The notes under the pieces: generated by a model
What the model was told of the DNA's origin: nothing
What the model saw: only the letters and a program-made list of their open reading frames with translations
Database searches by the model: none
In this document: piece after piece, positions 11,801-23,800 of the stretch
Numbering within the stretch: position 1 is the stretch's first letter
Layout: every line of letters begins with the position of its first letter
From: Ditylenchus dipsaci
Taxonomy: Eukaryota > Nematoda > Chromadorea > Rhabditida > Anguinidae
Direction: 5' to 3'
Length of the DNA stretch: 64,000 nt
Assembly: GCA_004194705.1 (NCBI GenBank)
Contig: SADC01001324.1
Location: forward strand, 1 to 64,000
Translations under genes and position numbers: made by a program

Positions 11801-14800
11801 TTATTTTTTGAACTCGCCGCGCCGAAGGCGCGGAAACATTTTTGAGTCATAATTTTTTTACGCCATCCTCTGATCGCTTCTAATTTTTCACATAACATTG
11901 TTGAAACAGCGTTTAAACATCAAAAAGCACTTATCCTATATTCATAGTTTACCCACTGTTTCTCTCGGAGGCGTTCTACCTGAATTTATTTCGGGCGTAT
12001 TGGAATTTCGCAGCAAATTATATTAATTTTTCAGCAAATTTTGTTTCACCCTTTCTATTAGTTTACATAAACTTTTTCTGAAAGTCATTTAGAGTAATAA
12101 CTTTGCAGAATGTCTGAGAATAGCCTCTGGATGGACAAGGTCATTCAAAATATAAAAGCCCCCCCCCTCTAGTGGGTATCCTAAAAATATGAGCCTCCTT
12201 TTTTATGTAAACCCCAGAATCAATTTTTTTTGCGATAAATAGGTGTTGCTAAACGTAGTAAAGATACGAAAAATTGTTGATGTATTTGCCAAGCACATCT
12301 TTCGAAGTGGATAGCTGGAATACTTGTGAATGAATGAATTTCAAAGCAAAAACTACATCAAGTCAAGTACTATTTAGCGAGTATTTTGTCGGTTTAAAAC
12401 ATTGCTTTATGCAGTAATCAGCAATGAACGATACGAAGTGACCTCGGTTTACGTTTTAGGAACAAGAAAATAACTTGGCAACATAGGTCAGATAAAAAGA
12501 AGGCATAAACATATTTCGCAGAAAATTATCTTAATTTTACAGCAAATTTTTGTCTCGCTTTTTACTTTTTGATTTTCTAACCTTTTTTTTAAGTAAAGGG
12601 TGATTTAAGAAATGGTATATAATGTAAAAAAACACGATTTTCGCTTGCTCCCCCTGTGGTTTGGCCTTGTCCATCCAGAGGCTATTCAAGATACGAAAAT
12701 GGGCGCTACTTTGATATACCCCCCCCCTCCAAATCAACTTTTTTCAAAGTGTTTCCAAACAGCCTATATCGACCTAAAATGGCCTCAGAAGTTCAAAAAA
12801 AGGCATTATTTTGAGTTCTGGTCAATAAAAAACTGAGTTTTGGGACCACCCAAAATCACCCATTTTGACCATTTTTAAAGGAATTTAGGTCTGTATTTGG
12901 GTGGAAATGGACTGAAAAAGGGACAAATTTTAAACAAAAAGGAAGATGTTGAACATAGTTTTGTTGACTGGGGCCTACCGCATAAATAAACTCTGGTATG
13001 CATACATTTTTATGTATCCAGAGTCACTTTCGAGTGATTTGCGTCTAAGGTATGTGGGTGTGCGCATCTCAACCCCAAGCAACCAAGCCCCCTGCGCCCC
13101 GAAGGGAGCTTGAGAGTTAGATATGCGCGCACTCACTTACCTTAGACAAAATTCCGAGCAAGACTCTTAGACAAAAATGCATTTAGAGACTGTTTTTGCC
13201 CAGCTCCAGTGACCAAAACATGATAAAACAGGTAAAAAGTCAAAATTTAAAAGTGTCCAAAACTCGATTTTTTATTGACCAGAACTTAAAAATAATGTCT
13301 TTTTTGAACTTCTGAGGCCATTTTAGGTCGATATAAGGTGTTTGGAAACACTTTAAAAAAAAGTTGATTTGGGGGGGGGGTATATCCAAGTAGGGTCGAA
13401 AAATGTCTTTTTTTTTTTGAATTCGCTTTTTCGAACTCGCCGCACCTTCGGCGCGGCGAGTTCAAAAAATAAAAGACCACCCCCTCCATCCCCTCTAATA
13501 TAAGCCCCCTTTGGAAGGAATCCATAAAATAGAAGCCCCGGGGCTTCTATTAGAAGAAATACGTTAGTTAGTTTTATAATAAACATGCTGTCAAAAATGC
13601 GTTAGGATAATAAAAGTCTCGAGATTTTGACAATTTTTAAAAAATTTATTTTTCGGCACTTCGTTAACCAAAATTGCATTTTTACCTACTTTTTGTGTAT
13701 AATATTTAACCAAGATACTACTTGAAATTTCCCTTATTGTCTCAGTTATCTTTAAAAAAAATATTTTCTTTGAGACTGTTAGAAAAAGGGGCAGCGACAT
13801 ATTGCGCCATATCAAATTGCGCCACATTCAAATTGCGCCGCCGCAAATTGCGCCTCCGTAAATTGCGCCAATGTAAATTGCGCCACATTCAAATTGCGCC
13901 GTATTCAAATTGCGCCACCGCAAATTGCGCCGCATTCAAATTGCGCCACCGCAAATTGCGCCGCATTCGAATTGCGCCACCGCAAATTGCGCCGCATTCA
14001 AATTGCGCCATTGTGTAGTGTAATGAAACATCTCCATTAAACCTTTTAAAATTCTCGTCTTAACCTGTTTTCATGTGCTATAACGATCAGTTTAGCAAAT
14101 GGTCAGAGTATTTCATACTGAAAGAGGCAATGTCCTTGGCTTCTGCAATGGCTATTCAATAAGGTTCCGTGAGGTACGCAAATGTGATGGCAAATAGATT
14201 TGGAGGTGCCCGAAAAAAAGTTGTGGCGCAACAGCGATATCAACAAACCAAGAGCATCTGGTGGAAAAGAAGGTGCATCATGGTCATCTCCCTGATACAG
14301 CTCTCGTTGAAGTTTTTTTTCCTTCTTGCAGTGGTTTTTTCTCATACTTTAAGGTCAGGAAGAGGGTTTCGGAAGCGATTTCAGCAGCAGAAAGCAATCG
14401 TGACACGCCGGTGAGTAGCCTAGTGGATTTAGCATTCAACGGGCTTGTGGGAGAAACTCTTGTAACAATGCCAGCCATGGATACTCTCAGAGCCCGCTTA
14501 ACTCGTCATCGAAATAAAGATGTAAGAGCAGTTAACCGAGGAGAAAAGAGCAAAGAATGGCCAGAAAAGATGAAAGAAACCAGAGATGGAGGATTCGGGT
14601 TTGATTCGGGTTCGTGGATCTTAATTGCCCAAGTCCTGTGTATATTTATTCCATTATAGCCGATGACAATTTGGTCTTTGGTCTTCCGTTGCAGCCAGGT
14701 TTCATCGGACCAGCACCGCCACCAAGAGTTCTTGTCTTCACTACAACCAATATTCTCCGGCTACTTCAGGTACTTAAGAAAAATTAGTCTTTGCTTGAAG

Positions 14801-17800
14801 TGCTCTATAGTTCAATCCCTGTTTCTATTGCAGATCAACCGTCACTGGGCAATGGATGGGACCTTTTACGCCGCTCCTAAATGGTATAAGCAAATGTACG
14901 TGGTCGGGTTCAACGCGGCGAATTCGAATTTCACAAGCTCCTTCTTTCCTTGCGTCTATTTGCTACTTCAGTCAAAGAAAGAAGACGCGTATCTTGAAGG
15001 GTTCTCCAGAGTATTTTGTTTCTTCTCTGCCGATCACCACCCAATATCTTTAATGATGGGTACGCTACAGCCATTCTCCGTTTCAACGCTTATGTAAAGA
15101 CTTTATTTTGTTTAGATTTCGAGACCGCTGCCAAGAATGCTTTTCTGAGACTTTTCCATGATGTTTCTGTCAAGCACTGTCTTTTCCATCTTTTTCAAAG
15201 CCTTTACAAGCGGGTCCAGAAAGACAAGATGAAATCCCTTTGGGCAATTCTGAATGTAAAAATTGTATTGCGATGCTTACCAGGACTTTCTTTTCGGCCA
15301 GTCAAAAAAGTAGAGGATGGATTTGACCAACTTCTAGCAGCTAAAGATGACCTGATCAGCAGTGAGATAATTCCGTCCGATTCGATCGATCATCTCAACA
15401 GTGGGTCTATCAAATTTGTTTTTTTTTGCGATAAGAGATACAATGGTCTATTACAGAGATATTTTCCTACTTTGAGAGAAATTATATCCGCCGAACAAAT
15501 GGAAATGCTGCTCTTTATCCAGCCATACTGTGGAACATGCACGAGAGGGAATTAGCTGGACTTCCGAGAACAAATAACGGCGTAGAAAATTAAAACGGGC
15601 AGTTTAATCGGTACTTCAGTCATGACAATCCGTCGCTTGCAGATGTAATCTTGAAGCTTCAAACAGATGAGGAGAAGGTGCGACAGAAGATCGAACTGTA
15701 ATTTCTCTATTATTTTTTCTTGAGCGTGCAAATAAATCATAATGTTTAGTCGTCTCCACAATCCGTTGGCGCGCGTGACAGGTGGAATCAGGTCGAAAAA
15801 AGCAATATATTCCGCCGATCAAATTAAGCAGCTGGTTACCAACTACGTCGATGGTGGTGGGCAACTTCGGATGGAATTCCTTGTCTCAATTGGTGCCCAT
15901 CTAGAAAAGTACCAAAGCAATTAAATCACAATATTTATGTTACACTGTTGTGCTTTTTTCGGTTTATTGTTATGCATTACTCGAAACGAAATAAACTAGT
16001 GATTGTCGTTGAAAAATTTTTTTTGAGGAACAAGAGTTAATTCGTTTTTTTAAGTCAGAAACCTCTGCCGTAAAAAAAGACCAGTGATCTACAAACTCGA
16101 TTTTACCAATACTCAAAGAATACCCTAGAAAACCGTATTTTACCACTATCAAACCATTTTCAGCATGCCTGAATTAGTCTAGAAAACTAGTTTTCATACC
16201 CGAAAAAGTAAAAAAAATTGCTCCAAGTGGACGACCACTTGGTTTAGATGGTTCAGACTGAAAAATTTTAATTCCCACGAAATACGATAGACTGAAAATG
16301 AGAGTCAAAAAGTCATTGGATACACTGAAAGTTAGAATGAAAGAAAGACTGAGAGGCAATTTCTCCACGTTGGTGAAAGTGAGAGTGAGAGTGAAACAAA
16401 AATCTTTTTTGATTGAAAGGAAACGTGGATTTGCTGGCGCAATCTGCGGCGGCGCAATCTGCGGTGGCGGAATTTGAATGCGGCGCAATTTGCGGTGGCG
16501 CAATTTGAATTCGGCGCAATTTGATATGGCGCAATTTGATTTAGGCGCAATCCGCGTGGCGCAATTTGCGGCGGCGAAATTCGAATGCGGAGCAATTTAC
16601 GGCGGCGCAATTTGAATGTAGCGCAATTTGATATGGCGCAATTTGATATGGCGAAATATGTCGCTGCCCAGAAAAAGATAGGTAAAAAGAGAATGCCAAG
16701 AACAGAAATTTGAATTTTTATGTTTCTTAAATTTTTTACTATATGGACATTTTAAAAGATGCTATATCTTAGCCTTTTTTCATTATAAAATTATTCTGAA
16801 AAATAGGTTCTGTAGCTTTTAGTATTCTTTTAATCATATTCTGAAATTTTATAGCATTGATATACAAAAAATTAAAAATTTGAACTAAAATGCTTGTAAA
16901 CTTGTCAAATTCCACCGATTTTTTCAATCGAATTTTTCACAACCAAAATAAAGCAATTTAAAAAATCGAAAAGTAAATTTTTGATATCACACTCGGATCT
17001 TTCAAATGAGCATATATTTGTATATGTAGGCAGTTTGGTAAAGATACTGTGTCATTTTTAGCAATTTCATGTGAGAAAAAAATACTTTTTATTCCAGATC
17101 GATTAGTTCACTTTTACGTTTGTAAAAAATAGAAAATGTTTTTCATAGATTTGAGAAAGGCATGACTGAAAGCTGAAATGCAGACCTACAATTCGGAAAA
17201 AAAATCATCTCGGGAAAGTTGAAAAATTGGAGAGAACCAAATCTTCAAAGTTGTGGTCAAGGACAACCCCTACTCCCACCATGATTCAAAATCATTCGAA
17301 CCGCTTTTTGAACATTGCTCACAGGCAAGTCACCACCCATTTTGTAGCTCATCTTATTAGTTACAAATCGAGTGTAATTTGTCGGGAAATAGGCTCCAAA
17401 AATTGTTCAAAAATCAAGGCCAAGAACACGATTGATCAGCCAAACACATGCCTACAACCAGTACATGGGGGGGGGGGGTGTTGACAGAATGGATCAAAAC
17501 ATCAACAACTACCGTGTTGCCATAGGATCCAGAAAGTTTTAGTGGTCATGCTGGGGGTAGACACTGCTGTCCATAACGCCTGGCAGTTGTGGCGAAAACA
17601 ACATCCAAACAGTCCTTACCTTGACTTTCGACGCTATGTTGCCACATCCTACTTGCGCATGTACGCAAATACACCCAAATACACGCAAATACACAAATAC
17701 ATCCTCCTTGCGCAAATACACCAACATGCCCTGGACGGAGATCCTTCCAAGACAGACAAATAACTTCCAGACGTGTGACCGACAGTGTGAGATACGACAG

Positions 17801-20800
17801 ACAGGATCACTGGATTGCAACTTTGGAGTCTGAGCTTCTTTGCGTAGTTTGCAAAGGAAGAACTAATAAGAAATGCGAAAAATGTGATGTTGGTTTGCAT
17901 CCCGAGGTAGGCCAAGACATAAGAGTTTCATGTGAAACAATAAATTTGAGTTCTACTTTACGTAATTCAAAAAATGGCTGTACCTCATTTCGTAACGCGC
18001 CATTTCGTAACAGGTTCATTTGGTAACAAGTTCACTTGGTAACAGGTTCATTTGGTAACAGGTTCAGTTAGTAACATTTTTTTCGTAACGCAAGATTTCG
18101 TAACAGATTCGTTTCGTAACAATTTTTTTCATAACACGAGATTTCTTAACAAATTTTTTCGTAACCCGAGATTTCGTAACAAACATTTTCGTAACAGTGA
18201 TTTCAAGGCTACTACCTAATTCAATTTGGTCTAATTTACAACTTTTTTCAAACAACAGGGGACCAAGGCAGTTTTTTAGGTTTTTTGAAATTTTTATTTT
18301 GTGTCCAAACACCCAAAACCATCGCAAACCAACCCAAATACCCTCAAACTGCCTTAATAGTCCCATACCTAACCCAAACATGAAAAATAAAAATTTCTTT
18401 AAAATGAAAAATAAACCATTTTTTCCAACTTAAAATTGTGTGAGGAATTGGGTTTATAAAGTCCAAAATTGCGATTTCACCTACCCAACCCCAAACCTGG
18501 GGCGGCTACCACCTGGACAGGTTGATATCCAGGTAACTCCAGAGTAGGGCTACATTCACCCAAATGACCTGAAAAATCAAATGCTTGCTTTTATATCTGA
18601 AATTATATTAAAATAAGGAATGCGCCCAGGTGGATTCGAACCAGCAACCTAAATCAACCCTTAGAATTACTAACAACCCATCATGCAGTGTGACCAAACC
18701 AAGTGGTCGTCCACTTAAATCAAAAATTCTTTTTTCACGTTTTCGGGTTCCAAAACAAATTTTCTGCACTAATTCGAGCATCCTGAAGATGGTTTGACAG
18801 TGGTAAAATCACGTTTTACCGAGAATTTTTGAGTTACTGCTAACGATTGATTTTGATAAATCAACAATTAGCAATAACTTAAAAATTTCTTGGTAAAACG
18901 TGATTTTACCACTGTCAAACCATCTTCAGCATACTCGAATCAGTGCAGAAAAATTGTTTTAGAACCCGAAAACGTGAAAAAAAAATTTGATCCAAGTGGA
19001 CGACCACTTGGTTTGGTTCGTCCCTCTGGATGTCCCTCGGATGGAGTTCTGAGCGATTATAAGTGGTGATGTAGAGCTTGCTGGTTCGAATCCACCTGGC
19101 GCATACTTTTGATTTTATTATAATTTTGAGTGTTTGAGTGGTGTAGAGGTCCATATACTCACCACCAAGGTTGCTGGTTCGAACCCCTCTGGATGCAATC
19201 AGTCCCGGGTACTGGTCACTAGGTGCTTAACGGGGTTCGCAGAGCGTGAGGTGCTTTTAGATGCTTTGGGGTGGTTTCAGCAATTTGGGATGTTTGGGGT
19301 AAATTACGGATGGCTTAATTAATTTGGGATGGTTCGGACACAAAATAAAAAAATTTCAAAAAACCTAAAAAAACTGGCTTGGTCCCCCTGTTGTTTGAAA
19401 AAAGTTGTGAATTAGATTAAATCAAATTAGGTAAAGTCCTAGTATCACTGTTACGAAAATGTTTGTTACGAAATCTCGCATTACGAAAAAATTTGTTACA
19501 AAATCTCGCGTTACAAACCATTTGTTACGAAATTAGCTCATTACGAAATGAACCTGTTACCAAAATGAACCTGTTACCAAATGAACCTGTTACCAAATGA
19601 ACTTGTTACCAAATGAACCTGCTACGAAATGGCGCGTTACGAAATGAGGTACAGCCTAAAAAATGTCGAAATCTCATGTTTTTACTGATCAAACACTGTT
19701 TTTGACAACATTTTTATAATAAAACTGATAATTTACCCTATATATTATCTTTGCACACCACAAAATTAAAGTCGAAATTTCATGTACTTTTTGATACACG
19801 TAGGCAGAAAAGAATTATTTTTTTCCTGGATATTATGGTTACTATGAGTCTGCAACGATGTGAAAAAGGCCAACCTGATTTCAAAGCAATTCTTCAAAAG
19901 CACAAAAGAGATTCTCTCAGTTTGTCCAAAAAAGTCTGGAAAATTGTCGAGCACCAGTTTAGCAGTGCGATACGAGTCGATGGCATTCAATTTGTTGATG
20001 TTGGATTGGAGATGATTTTTGACACTATCTAGTTCATTGTCCCTCAGATGAGCCAGAAGGTCTTGGGCAACTGAGAACACATGGGCCTGAATGTAGAAAA
20101 CGTGTTTACAGACCCCAGCAATGAAATTTTCTAAAAAAACTGACCTGGTCGAGTTTATTAAGCAGACAACAGTCTAGCAGTTCAACATACTGCTTTCTGG
20201 TCGTATATATGTACGCGGATATGTGAGCGCTGAAAATGTGGTGGATAAGCAGATATATAGGTTTATCAGGTCTAGTATCACAAAATTTTAAAAATAAACA
20301 TTTTATCCAGTGCTTATGTGCTCTTTTGGTAAAATAGCAATAGGAAAAATAGGATTTTGATGTAAAATTATAAAAAAAATGAATGAGATTTGGGTCTCAA
20401 AATAATTACAGGGTCGTCCAAGAATTTTCGATTTAAAAGTGTCAGAAATTCTTGGACTATCCTACACAGATCGTTCTTTTTGTTTTTACGAAGACTTTTA
20501 CAAAAATTGATGTAAAAAGGCAAAATTAAATCAAAAATAAAAGATTGCTTTGAAATCCTCGGCGTTTCGTGTTTTTAAAGGGCCATAGCCGTCTCCGACA
20601 ACGGTTATCCCGCCAAGGGTACATGACACTTCTGTCCCGGACATTTCTGTCCCGACACTTCTGTCCCGACACTTCTGTCCCGGACAGTTCTGTCCCGGAC
20701 ATTTCTGTCCCGGACAGTTCTGTCCCGGACATTTCTGTCCCGACACTTCTGTCCCGTTTCCAAATTTACTTATAATTTGCATATCAACCAAAATTTCAGT

Positions 20801-23800
20801 TTTAAATCTAAAAAACGATCATCCAGATTGTTTTTATTGTGTGTATGAGTGAAACAATGTTACAATAATAAACTAGAAAAGCGCCAGTTGCATTTGCGGC
20901 ATCTCCACACACAAAATCCTTACTTTAAGGTTGCATAAAAGCTTTCCTTATATCACTTTCTAAGTAACACTACCTAGGTATCACTACATAATTACCACTA
21001 TCTGAGAGCAATCACCTTGCTACCTTCGCCTGAATACCCCTTCTAGTTCTACTCCATCTTGATACCATCCACTTAGATACCCGCTCCGGAGTATACCTCA
21101 TCTGGGCATACCCTCCTGAGGATCCCATTCTGAATATTCTTCCTTAAGTACCATCAACTGGGAGCGCTTTCCTAAATATCACCACGTAGTTACATCATCC
21201 TGGACGCCACCACCTCACCTAGGTACCCCTTTCTGGGTATCCCTCTTGGATGCCACCACCTAAATACCTCCTTCTGGGTGGTGTCCTGCTTACCCCTTCC
21301 TATGTGTACCACTCTGGCTACTACTCAATATGTGTCCTTCGATGATTATCACTTAGTTTTTCCACAGGTTTCAAACTTAAATTTAGGATAATATGCAAAT
21401 TTTAAGTAAATTTGGAAACGGGACAGAAGTGTCGGGACAGAAAAGTCCGGGACAGAACTGTCCGGGACAGAAGTGTCCGGACAGAAGTGTCGGGACAGAA
21501 ATGTCCGGGACAGAAGTGACTGGTTCCCCCCCCCCCGCCAATTCAAAAAAATTCCTAATCATTGAATTTCTGTACGAATTTCTTAACTTGATTTCTAACA
21601 AAACTTTACCTAAAATTTAATTCTAGGCCTTGTTTTGTTAGAAACCAAGCTGAAAAATCAGTACAGAAGTTCAATCGTAAGGCGAATATTTTTGAATTGG
21701 CGGGGGACAATCCAGAACGCGTGGCCATGGCCCTTTAAACTCCTCCAGTATGGTACAGTACAGCCATGGTTAACTCCTCCAGTACGGACTGGAACATGAG
21801 TATTTTATCGTTAAGATTGGAGTTGTGTACATAATTTTATAAAATTTAAGCCTGGTGAATAAAGGAAATTTTAGCATCTGGGTTTTCCTTCTTTTGCCTA
21901 TGTGTCTGTCCGAAGTTGTAGAAGAGTGAACCAACAAACCACTCAAAAAATATTTCTGTTCCTCCTCTACAGGATGCTATTTACAGAATGGAAAAGGATA
22001 ACTGCGTGAGGGATACAGCAATTTTTATGCGTTCGTGTCAATACCCCACAATTTCGAAAATCCAAACTATGAGAGACTTGTCTCAGCACAGAGCTTGAAT
22101 ATCGGGAAGATCTCAGGCAGTGTTGTGAGTGGCACCGGTGCCGGAATTTTCAGAGTCGGTGTCGTGAGCTGGTGCCGGTGCCTGAAATTCAGGGTCGGTG
22201 CCGTGAGGCGGTGCCGAAATTTTCGGGGTCGGTGTCGTGAGCTGGTGCCCATGCCGCGATTCTAAGATTTGCAACACTGGTCTCAGCACCTTTGGTTACA
22301 ACATGAACGTTGCACATTTGCTTACAACATCACGCATTATTTTTAATTATGGTCTTTGACCCCTCAATCGACAGAAAAAAATCTCAGCCACAAGATTGTG
22401 TAAAAACATCTGAGATGAGAAGTTTGGCGAAACATGAATGGCGGGACAGAGTCGATTATATTTTTTTGTTTTTAGGTGCTTTAAAAACAATGGCTGCAGA
22501 AAAATTGTTTGGACGGTGAGAAATTATTTTGTCCCTCATATATGAAAAGAAGTATTTTTAGACTCGGTCAGATTGGTATTGGCCTCGCTATTTGGGTGGT
22601 ATTACTCAATCGGCTTTGTATAATGGTCGGAGTCTGTTTTTTCGTACATTAGGACAATTATTTTTTCAGTGGAAGGTGGTCAGAGAGCAGTTATTTTCGA
22701 TCGCTTTTCTGGAGTGAAGCTGGAGTTATTGGTGAAGGTAATTGTTTTAGTCTTTACATATTTCTAACCACAGGATGGTCGTAGATTTTCTGCCTCTTTG
22801 CTTACAACTAGGTTGTCGAGCTGAAGGCCAACTTTCGAGCCGAAAGTTCGATTTTTTTCGAACTTCGAGCCGAGCCGAAGGCTCGAAATTTTCGAGTCAA
22901 AAACACGATTTTCGCTTGGTCCCCTTGTCTTTCGGGTCCTGGAATGTGGATGAGTTCAAGAAAGCGAGTTCAAAAAAAAAAGGCATTTTTCGTGTCTTGA
23001 ATATCTTTGGATAGGCAAGGCCCAAACCACAGGGGGACCAAGCAAAAATTGTGTTCTAACTCTATATACCGGCAAAAAATTTCTTTTTGATTCTGAGTCG
23101 ATCTGCGTTTCGGTCTACAAAAAAGTTATGGCGATTTAAAAGTGTCTGAAAGTTTGAAACACCCTGTATGTTTATTTCAACTCTTTCAGTTTTTACTTAA
23201 AAATCTGTTCAGGGACTCATTTCTTGATTCCGGCTATTCAGCGGCCAATTATCTTTGATATCCGTTCAACTCCAAGGACTATCACCACTATCACTGGCAG
23301 TAAAGGTGGGAAATGAAGTGTTCTTACTCTCTTAGTGTAATTTGGGTGTATTTCAGATCTTCAGAATGTTTCCATCACGTTACGTATTCTGGTATGGTTT
23401 CAAAAGCATAAAACTTTGACGGGTTTAACTCTTTATTAGCATCGCCCTGAGCCTTCAAAGTTGCCTAACATTTATTTGAACATTGGTCAGGATTACGCTG
23501 AGAGGGTCTTGCCATCTATTACAAACGAAATTCTCAAAGCAGTGGTGGCTCAATTTGATGCTCATGAGATGATCACTCAGGTAAAGCTCATTCGCTGTGT
23601 CATAGTGCCGTTCTCATTTTGCAGCGTGAAGATGTGAGCAATCGCGTCTCTCTAGAGTTGGCTGAACGTGCGAAGCAGTTCGGAATCCTTTTGGACGACA
23701 TTTCGATTGTGAGTATTAGTTTAATTCCGTGTGTGATTAATATAATCTCATGGATGATTAAATCGAGAAGCGCTGAAAGCTTACAGCCTGCTAAAATTAT

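Larger units (their letters stand above)
13789..16669 (+). mobile_element. MULE-2: Mutator-like element, TSD AGAAAAAG
   Basis: The 2881-bp element is flanked by exact 8-bp duplications AGAAAAAG (13781-13788 and 16670-16677). The inverted ends start GGGCAGCGACATATTGCGCC. The termini are arrays of the about 10-base unit AAATTGCGCC with alternating spacers (ACATTC, GCATTC, ACCGC): roughly fifteen copies at the left (13800-14010) and a similar inverted set at the right (16430-16655). The interior encodes a degenerate transposase. Confidence 0.88.
17976..19656. mobile_element. non-autonomous element with TTTCGTAAC/TTTGGTAAC ends
   Basis: The inverted ends begin GGCTGTACCTCATTTCGTAAC and run into arrays of an about 16-base unit alternating ATTTCGTAACAGG and CATTTGGTAACAGGTT (left 17980-18200, right 19445-19650). 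Flanking 8-mers are CAAAAAAT (17968-17975) and TAAAAAAT (19657-19664), a target duplication with one difference. Inside are an inverted pair with the GGGGACCAAGGCAGTTTTT module (about 18255 and 19375), a foldback at 18605-19110 and tRNA-like pieces. No transposase is present. Confidence 0.75.
20230..22430. other. large VPS8 intron, right of its 20.2-kb exon, with nested elements
   Basis: The main occupants are the nested pair of elements listed separately (20574-21739 and 20617-21533). A degenerate TACC-rich tandem region lies at 20990-21345 and GGTGCCGGAATTTT repeats at 22118-22260. The unfound VPS8 exon(s) should lie between 20230 and 35144, but I could not identify them here. Confidence 0.45.

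Noticed and set aside
11780..12180. Possible additional host exon near the GC-rich CGCCGCGCCGAAGGCGCGG stretch
   Set aside because: The same stretch recurs in inverted form near 13440-13460 and has stops in all frames. It is a repeat arm.
19125..19200. Possible genuine tRNA gene
   Set aside because: A- and B-box-like motifs are present, but the 5' and 3' flanks cannot form a 7-bp acceptor stem. The same holds for the other tRNA-like sites.
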